This document shows positions 33,208 to 37,930 of a stretch of 37,930 nucleotides of DNA, in pieces. This stretch comes from Burkholderiaceae bacterium. GTDB lineage: Bacteria > Pseudomonadota > Gammaproteobacteria > Burkholderiales > Burkholderiaceae_C. The notes under the pieces were generated by a model that was given only the letters and a program-made list of their open reading frames with translations, did not search any database and had not been told where the DNA came from. The position numbers were made by a program, and so were the translations under genes. The stretch covers positions 1-37,930 of the forward strand of contig JABWBN010000013.1 in NCBI GenBank assembly GCA_013360485.1. The letters are read 5' to 3'. Each line of letters begins with the position of its first letter. Position 1 is the stretch's first letter.

Positions 33208-34251
33208 CTAGCGGAACTGCGACAGAAAGCGCAGATCGCCCTCGAAGAACAGGCGCAGGTCGCTCACACCATAGCGCAGCATGGTGAGGCGGTCGGGGCC
33301 CATGCCGAAGGCGAAGCCGATGTAGCGCTCGGGGTCGAGTCCGTAGTTGCGCACCACGTTCGGATGCACCTGGCCCGAACCGGCGACCTCCAGCCACTTG
33401 CCCTGCAGCGGCCCGCTGGAGAACGCGATGTCGATCTCGGCCGAGGGTTCGGTGAACGGGAAGAACGAGGGCCGGAAACGCAACTGCAGGTCGTCGCTCT
33501 CGAAGAAGCGGCGGCAGAAGTCGGTGAACACCGCCTTGAGGTCCTTGAAGCTGACGTTCTCGCCGATCCACAGGCCTTCGCACTGATGGAACATGGGCGA
33601 ATGGGTGGCATCGCTGTCCACCCGGTAGGTGCGGCCCGGGGCGATGACGCGGATCTCGGGCATGGTGGCGGCACCAGCGTGGCGCTCGGCGTGCGCGCGC
33701 GCGTAGCGCACCTGCATCGGGCTGGTGTGCGTGCGCAGGCAGTACCACATCCCGTCGGCGTCCTTCATGTCGACGTAGAAGGTGTCCTGCATCGAACGCG
33801 CCGGATGATTGGCCGGGTTGTTCAGCGCGGTGAAGTTCATCCAGTCGGTCTCGATTTCGGGGCCGTCGGCCACGTCGAAGCCCATGGACGCGAAGATGGA
33901 CTCGATGCGCTCGATGGTGCGCGACACCGGGTGCACGCTGCCCACGCCGCGCTGGCGGCCCGGCAGGGTGACATCGAGCGCCTCGGCGCGCAGCTGCGCC
34001 TGCAGTTCGGCGTCGGCCAGCGCCTGACGGCGCTGTTGCAGCGCGGCCTCGATCTGCTGCTTGGCCTCGTTGATGCGCGCACCGCGCAACTTCTTCTCGT
34101 CAGGGGGCAGCGACGCCAAGGCCTTGAGCAGCTCGGTAACTTGCCCGGACTTGCCCAGGTAACGGGCCTTGGCGTTTTCAAGCTCGGCCGGCGTGGGAGC
34201 CACAGCGAAGGCCGCGCACGCACCATCCACCAGTTGATCGAGTTCGTTCAT
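33208..34251 (-). CDS. pheS: Phenylalanyl-tRNA synthetase alpha subunit
   Basis: This 347-aa class II synthetase subunit has an N-terminal coiled coil (about 1-90). The catalytic core carries motif 2 ([12 protein letters not shown], then the [17 protein letters not shown] region) and motif 3 ([17 protein letters not shown]) near the C-terminus. The Ala of the PheA294-type substrate pocket lies in IGFAFGMG. It sits in the canonical thrS-infC-rpmI-rplT-pheS-pheT order. A terminator-like hairpin precedes it. Confidence 0.96.
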   Translation of the reverse strand: MNELDQLVDGACAAFAVAPTPAELENAKARYLGKSGQVTELLKALASLPPDEKKLRGARINEAKQQIEAALQQRRQALADAELQAQLRAEALDVTLPGRQRGVGSVHPVSRTIERIESIFASMGFDVADGPEIETDWMNFTALNNPANHPARSMQDTFYVDMKDADGMWYCLRTHTSPMQVRYARAHAERHAGAATMPEIRVIAPGRTYRVDSDATHSPMFHQCEGLWIGENVSFKDLKAVFTDFCRRFFESDDLQLRFRPSFFPFTEPSAEIDIAFSSGPLQGKWLEVAGSGQVHPNVVRNYGLDPERYIGFAFGMGPDRLTMLRYGVSDLRLFFEGDLRFLSQFR

Positions 34252-34267
34252 CGTCTATCGAACCAAT

Positions 34268-34296
34268 AAAAAAGGCCGCCCCGAGGTGACGGCCTT
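34268..34296 (-). terminator. Terminator/attenuator-like hairpin between rplT and pheS
   Basis: On the minus strand AAGGCCG (34296-34290) pairs with CGGCCTT (34278-34272), followed by T residues into 34268. It lies 17 bases before the pheS start. E. coli has the pheM leader peptide here; no Phe-rich short frame is visible in these 92 bases. Confidence 0.7.
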
Positions 34297-34343
34297 GAAT
34301 GCTCGACACCTGGGTGCGGCTGGACGCCGCCCCCAGGCCGGGA

Positions 34344-34700
34344 TCAAGCGAGCTGGGCCTTCACCTTCGCCACGATGCTGCCAAAGGCAGCAGGGTCGTT
34401 GACAGCCAGATCGGCCAGGACCTTGCGGTCGATGTCGATCGAGGCCTTCTTCAGGCCGGCCATGAACTTGCTGTAGGTGAGCCCCAGGCCCCGGGACGCC
34501 GCGTTGATACGGGCGATCCAGAGCTGGCGGAACACGCGCTTGCGGGTCCGGCGGTCACGGTAGGCGTACTGGCCCGCCTTCATCACCGCCTGCTTGGCGA
34601 CGCGGAAGACGTTCTTGCGACGACCTCGATAGCCCTTGGCCAGCGCGAGGATCTTCTTGTGACGAGCGCGTGCGGTGACACCACGTTTGACGCGAGGCAT
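34344..34700 (-). CDS. rplT: Ribosomal protein L20
   Basis: This 118-aa basic protein starts [18 protein letters not shown] and contains [20 protein letters not shown] and [10 protein letters not shown]-type segments of L20 at full length. L20 binds 23S rRNA early in assembly and in enterobacteria represses rpmI-rplT translation. AAGGAG precedes the ATG. It is 30 bases after rpmI. Confidence 0.97.
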   Translation of the reverse strand: MPRVKRGVTARARHKKILALAKGYRGRRKNVFRVAKQAVMKAGQYAYRDRRTRKRVFRQLWIARINAASRGLGLTYSKFMAGLKKASIDIDRKVLADLAVNDPAAFGSIVAKVKAQLA

Positions 34701-34730
34701 GAGTAGCTCCTTCTATCCGTCGTCGGTTGA

Positions 34731-34934
34731 TCACAGACCCGCGAACGGCAGCATCTGCGCCATCCCGGCCATGTTGGTCTCGTGCACGTTCGTCGCGCCA
34801 CGCAGGTGGCGCTTGCGCGTGGTGGACTTCTTCGTGAGGATGTGGCGCTTGAACGCCTGACCGCGCTTGACGGTACCCCCCGGACGGACGCGGAACCGCT
34901 TGGCCGCGCTCTTCTTGGTCTTCATCTTGGGCAT
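34731..34934 (-). CDS. rpmI: Ribosomal protein L35
   Basis: This 67-aa protein starts [20 protein letters not shown] and matches L35 along its full length. An AAGGAG site lies before ATG 34934. The longer frame upstream is intergenic. It is part of the large ribosomal subunit. Confidence 0.97.
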   Translation of the reverse strand: MPKMKTKKSAAKRFRVRPGGTVKRGQAFKRHILTKKSTTRKRHLRGATNVHETNMAGMAQMLPFAGL

Positions 34935-35019
34935 GACTGCTCCTTCTAGGTTGCCACCTGCAGGCGGCCGGGGCATTGGCTCCGGCACTTGCATGGCCTG
35001 CAGCGGCTTGTCTTCCAAT

Positions 35020-35043
35020 CTGCGCGGTGACCAAACCGCGCAG
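35020..35043 (-). promoter_or_regulatory. Hairpin in the infC-rpmI leader
   Basis: A perfect 9-bp stem (35020-35028 with 35035-35043) lies in the 129-base gap between infC and rpmI. In E. coli this gap holds the L20 translational operator. The hairpin may be part of an equivalent control element; that is inference from position. Confidence 0.4.
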
Positions 35044-35063
35044 CGGAAATCGAACTTAGAACT

Positions 35064-35615
35064 TCACTGCTTCTTCTTCGGTGCCAGCACCATGATCATC
35101 TGGCGCCCCTCGAGTTTGGGCATGTGCTCCACGACCGCCACATCGGCCAGTTCATCGCGAATGCGCTCGAGCAGCCGCATGCCGATGTCCTGGTGGGTGA
35201 TCTCGCGGCCACGGAACCGCAGCGTCACCTTGCCCTTGTCGCCATCTTCGGCGATGAACCGCCGCAGGTTGCGCATCTTGACGTTGTAGTCGCCTTCGTC
35301 GGTACCCGGGCGGAACTTGACTTCCTTGACCTCGATGACCTTCTGCTTGGACTTGGCCTCGGACGCCTTCTTCTGCTCCTGGTACTTGAACTTGCCGTAG
35401 TCCATCAGTCGACACACCGGCGGATCGGCCGCGGCGGCGATCTCGACCAGATCGACGTCGGCTTCACCCGACAGGCGCAAGGCCTCTTGCAGACTGACGA
35501 TCCCCAAGGGCTCGTTGTTGACGCCGTTCAGGCGAACATTGGGCGCCAAGATCTCCCGGTTGAGTCGATGCTTGCGCTCGACGTTGGGCATCCGGCGATC
35601 GAGAAACGTAGCGAT
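35064..35615 (-). CDS. infC: Translation initiation factor IF-3, probable ATC start
   Basis: This 183-aa protein has the IF3 N-domain (about 14-80, with [15 protein letters not shown] and [15 protein letters not shown]) and C-domain (about 90-183, with [20 protein letters not shown] and [14 protein letters not shown]). No ATG or GTG fits the family N-terminus. ATC at 35613-35615 has an AAGGGG site eight bases upstream and begins [11 protein letters not shown]. Rare start codons (AUU in E. coli) let IF3 repress its own translation. An internal ATG at residue 9 would be too late for the family. It lies 75 bases after thrS. Confidence 0.88.
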   Translation of the reverse strand: MATFLDRRMPNVERKHRLNREILAPNVRLNGVNNEPLGIVSLQEALRLSGEADVDLVEIAAAADPPVCRLMDYGKFKYQEQKKASEAKSKQKVIEVKEVKFRPGTDEGDYNVKMRNLRRFIAEDGDKGKVTLRFRGREITHQDIGMRLLERIRDELADVAVVEHMPKLEGRQMIMVLAPKKKQ

Positions 35616-35690
35616 GGTGCTGACCCCTTCGTGACCCCAAGGCAAGCAACGGGCCGGACAAAAAGCGAACGCGCGCGCCGGGAGGCCGCC

Positions 35691-37610
35691 TCAGACCTTG
35701 CGGGCGATGTCGTCGGCGAGCTTGCGTATGAAGTCGTCGAGGGGCATCACGCCGAGATCCTGGTTGCCTCGGGCGCGCACGGCAACGGCCCCGCTTGCCT
35801 TCTCCTTGTCGCCTGCGACGAGGATGTACGGGACCTTTTGCAACGAATGCTCGCGGATTTTATACGTGATCTTCTCGTTGCGCAAATCGCTCTCGGCTCT
35901 AACTCCTTGTTTTTGCAGCGTTTTCACTACTTGAGCGGCGTATTCGGCCTGACCGTCGGTGATACAGGCCACCACCACCTGGGTGGGCGCCAGCCACGCC
36001 GGCAGCGCCCCGGCATGCTGCTCGATCAGGATACCGATGAAGCGCTCGAGGCTGCCGACGATGGCGCGGTGCAGCATCACGGGGGTGCGGCGCTCCCCGG
36101 ATTCATCCACGTACTCGGCGCCCAGCCGCTCGGCCATGAAGAAGTCGACCTGCATGGTGCCGCACTGCCACTCGCGACCCAACGCGTCTTTGAGCGTGTA
36201 CTCGATCTTGGGGCCGTAGAAGGCGCCATCGCCCGGGGAGATGACGAACTCGCAGCCGGAGCGGCGCAGCGACTCCATCAGCGCGAACTCGGCCTTGTCC
36301 CAGCTCTCGTCCGACCCGATGCGTGCTTCGGGCCGGGTGGCCACCTTGTAGAGGATGTTCTGGAAGCCGAAGTCGGCATACACCTTCTGCAGCAGCGCGG
36401 TGTAGGCCACGCATTCGGCCAGGATCTGCTCCTCGGTGCAGAAGATGTGGCCGTCGTCCTGCGTGAAAGCGCGCACCCGCATGATGCCGTGCAGGCCGCC
36501 GGTGGGTTCGTTGCGGTGGCACTGCCCGAACTCGCCATAGCGCAGCGGCAGGTCTCGGTAGCTCTTGATGCCCTGCTTGAAGATCAGGATGTGGCCAGGG
36601 CAGTTCATCGGCTTGAGCGCGTAGTCGCGCTTTTCCGACTCGGTGGTGAACATGTTCTCCCGGTACTTCTGCCAGTGGCCGGTCTTCTCCCACAGACCCT
36701 TGTCGAGGATCTGCGGCCCCTTGACCTCCTGGTAGCCGTTGTCCCGGTACACCTGCCGCATGTACTGCTCGACCTGCTGCCACACCGTCCAGCCCTTGGG
36801 GTGCCAGAACACGGTGCCCGGAGAGTGCTCGTCGATGTGGAACAGGTCGAGCTCACGGCCGAGGCGACGATGGTCGCGCTTCTCGGCCTCCTCGAGCATG
36901 CGCAGGTAGTTCTGCAGGTCATCCTTGTTGGCCCAGGCCGTGCCATAGATGCGCTGCAGCATCTCGTTGCGATGATCGCCACGCCAGTAGGCGCCCGCCA
37001 CCTTCATCAGCTTGAAGTGCTTGAGCCGCCCGGTACTGGGCACGTGCGGGCCGCGGCACAGGTCCTCGAAACCGCCCTCGCGGTACAGCGAGACATCCTG
37101 CCCCTCGGGAATGCTGGCGATGATCTCGGCCTTGTAGTGCTCGCCCAGGCCCTTGAAGTAGGCCACGGCCTCGTCGCGCGGCAGCACACGCCTGACCACG
37201 GGCTCGTCCTTCTTCGCCAGTTCGGTCATGCGCGACTCGATGGCGGCCAGGTCCTCCGGCGTGAAGGGCCGCTTGTAGGAGAAGTCGTAGTAGAAGCCGT
37301 TGTCGATGACCGGGCCGATGGTGACTTGCGCCTCGGGGTACAGCTCCTTCACCGCGTAGGCCAGCAGGTGAGCCGTGGAATGTCGAATCAGCTCCAGCCC
37401 GTCGGCATCCTTGTCGGTGACGATGGCCAGCGACGCGTCGGCATCGATCAGGTGGCTGAGATCGACCAGGCGCGCCTGGCCAGGCCCGCCCACCCGCCCG
37501 GCCAGGGCCGCCTTGGCCAGGCCCGAACCGATGGAAGCGGCCACGGCACCGACCGTCAGTGGTTGCTCGTACTGGCGACGGGAGCCATCGGGTAACGTGA
37601 TCGTGATCAT
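35691..37610 (-). CDS. thrS: Threonyl-tRNA synthetase
   Basis: This 639-aa class II enzyme has a TGS domain (1-62, starting [10 protein letters not shown]) and an editing domain with [11 protein letters not shown] and a later HYKAE. The catalytic core holds MNCPGHI, with the zinc ligand Cys337. The C-terminal anticodon-binding domain covers about 540-635. It charges tRNA-Thr. ATG 37610 matches the family start but lacks a Shine-Dalgarno sequence. It is preceded by a Thr-rich leader peptide and a terminator, annotated separately. Confidence 0.96.
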   Translation of the reverse strand: MITITLPDGSRRQYEQPLTVGAVAASIGSGLAKAALAGRVGGPGQARLVDLSHLIDADASLAIVTDKDADGLELIRHSTAHLLAYAVKELYPEAQVTIGPVIDNGFYYDFSYKRPFTPEDLAAIESRMTELAKKDEPVVRRVLPRDEAVAYFKGLGEHYKAEIIASIPEGQDVSLYREGGFEDLCRGPHVPSTGRLKHFKLMKVAGAYWRGDHRNEMLQRIYGTAWANKDDLQNYLRMLEEAEKRDHRRLGRELDLFHIDEHSPGTVFWHPKGWTVWQQVEQYMRQVYRDNGYQEVKGPQILDKGLWEKTGHWQKYRENMFTTESEKRDYALKPMNCPGHILIFKQGIKSYRDLPLRYGEFGQCHRNEPTGGLHGIMRVRAFTQDDGHIFCTEEQILAECVAYTALLQKVYADFGFQNILYKVATRPEARIGSDESWDKAEFALMESLRRSGCEFVISPGDGAFYGPKIEYTLKDALGREWQCGTMQVDFFMAERLGAEYVDESGERRTPVMLHRAIVGSLERFIGILIEQHAGALPAWLAPTQVVVACITDGQAEYAAQVVKTLQKQGVRAESDLRNEKITYKIREHSLQKVPYILVAGDKEKASGAVAVRARGNQDLGVMPLDDFIRKLADDIARKV

Positions 37611-37634
37611 GGTGTGAAATTCGATGGGCAACAA

Positions 37635-37661
37635 AAAAGCGCGGTGGGTGACCGCGCTTTT
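37635..37661 (-). terminator. Attenuator terminator upstream of thrS
   Basis: On the minus strand an 11-bp stem (37661-37651 with 37645-37635) is followed directly by a T-run (six T in total), 25 bases before the thrS start. Part of its 5' arm (37658-37652) is complementary to 37703-37697, so an antiterminator can form instead. Confidence 0.85.
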
Positions 37662-37694
37662 GGTGTTCGAGAGAAGTGCAGACGAACAGGCGTG

Positions 37695-37745
37695 ACAGCG
37701 CGGCCGGAATCAGGTACCGGTGGCGAACGGGGTAGTCCGCGGTGT
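37695..37745 (-). promoter_or_regulatory. Alternative pairing segments of the thrS attenuator
   Basis: On the minus strand ACACCGCGG (37745-37737, inside the leader-peptide codons) can pair with CCGCGCTGT (37703-37695) at 8 of 9 positions. The CCGCGCT part of the latter can instead pair with seven bases of the terminator 5' arm. This is the segment 1:2 versus 2:3 switch of a ribosome-mediated attenuator. Confidence 0.65.
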
Positions 37746-37748
37746 CAT
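37710..37748 (-). CDS. Threonine-rich leader peptide of thrS
   Basis: This 12-codon frame reads MTPRTTPFATGT: five Thr codons (ACA, ACT and three ACC) in 12. A GAAAGG site lies 11 bases before the ATG. The stop is 48 bases before the terminator stem. Stalling on Thr codons when charged tRNA-Thr is low would cover segment 1 and favour the antiterminator. The frame is far too short for recognition by homology; the call rests on composition and position. Confidence 0.75.
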   Translation of the reverse strand: MTPRTTPFATGT

Positions 37749-37794
37749 AACCGTATGTGCCTTTCTCGCTCTTGCCAGAGTGGAAGTGGGCTTG

Positions 37795-37800
37795 ATTGTA
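37795..37800 (-). promoter_or_regulatory. -10 box (TACAAT) of the thrS leader
   Basis: On the minus strand TACAAT lies about 46 bases before the leader-peptide ATG, a suitable distance for transcription start near 37788. The -35 region is GC-rich and not consensus. Confidence 0.5.
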
Positions 37801-37808
37801 GGCGAGCC

Positions 37809-37830
37809 GGCGCGCCTGCACCAGCGCGCC
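37809..37830. terminator. 7-bp hairpin after the upstream partial gene
   Basis: GGCGCGC (37809-37815) pairs with GCGCGCC (37824-37830). It lies between the end of a minus-strand frame leaving the window and the thrS promoter. It may end that upstream transcript; no T-run. Confidence 0.35.
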
Positions 37831-37845
37831 GATCGGGGGGGGCTG

Positions 37846-37930
37846 TCAACGCCTGGACTGCAAGCGAGCGAACGCTGCCGCCATCGCCCCCGTCGCGGCC
37901 GGCTCCGATGCGGCACGCACCATGGCGGCG
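37846..37930 (-). CDS. C-terminal fragment of a gene running off the right edge
   Basis: The last 28 codons on the minus strand read AAMVRAASEPAATG and end FARLQSRR before a TGA at 37848-37846. The composition looks coding (Ala/Arg-rich with a normal ending), but the piece is too short to identify. Confidence 0.4.
   Translation of the reverse strand, partial: AAMVRAASEPAATGAMAAAFARLQSRR

Noticed and set aside
30707-33748. 1013-codon form of PheT
   Set aside because: The extra 206 codons run through the spacer and pheS in the wrong frame; PheT homology begins at ATG 33130.
35124-37595. 823-codon plus-strand frame opposite thrS and infC
   Set aside because: Antisense of conserved essential genes; its composition mirrors their codons.
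37695-37760. tRNA-like segment upstream of thrS
   Set aside because: A GTCATAAC-like loop suggested a tRNA arm at first, but no acceptor or T-arm pairs with it; the leader-peptide explanation fits better.

Overview
This is a GC-rich chromosomal segment. The gene order thrS-infC-rpmI-rplT-pheS-pheT-ihfA-merR-like-tRNA-Pro, the codon use and the protein sequences fit a betaproteobacterium of the order Burkholderiales (Rubrivivax/Leptothrix/Ideonella-like). That placement is inference; no rRNA marker is present. I see no mobile element, integrase, CRISPR array or rRNA.

Region 1 (about 1-20.4 kb) is an ion-homeostasis island. After an isolated flagellar rod-like gene and a chromate transporter comes a minus-strand operon: a Ca2+/Na+ (CaCA) antiporter followed by all seven subunits of an Mrp Na+/H+ antiporter (mrpABCDEFG), almost all joined by 4-base start/stop overlaps. 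It is divergent from an nhaR-type sodium-responsive regulator, and two similar 10-bp palindromes lie between them. Next are a DUF2062 membrane protein and a tandem universal stress protein. A plus-strand run follows: P-type cation ATPase, a second divergent CaCA antiporter (GTGA overlap), a CPA2 cation/proton antiporter with RCK domains, a second tandem universal stress protein, and a Na+/phosphate symporter with a PhoU-like tail.

Region 2 (about 20.4-29.5 kb) is the unusual part. It encodes an ECF sigma factor, its membrane anti-sigma factor and a secreted caspase-like protein; a second, TPR-containing caspase-like protein with a lipoprotein; an exported protein with six 33-35-residue repeats; a CsgG-like outer-membrane lipoprotein fused to a peptidoglycan-binding domain and a DUF4384-like domain; three small exported Cys-containing proteins; and an OmpA-family protein. 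An identical bipartite element, TGAACC-N14-CGCAAC, lies upstream of four separate transcription units: the sigma operon, the repeat-protein operon, the ompA-like gene and a 70-aa secreted peptide gene. I read it as the ECF promoter, which makes the region one regulon. My interpretation is a divergent curli-like secretion and fibre system under its own ECF sigma factor.

Region 3 (about 29.7-37.9 kb) is the conserved translation operon on the minus strand, ending in tRNA-Pro(GGG). Upstream of thrS is a 12-residue, five-threonine leader peptide, followed by a terminator hairpin and alternative pairing segments: an apparent ribosome-mediated threonine attenuator. infC appears to start at ATC.
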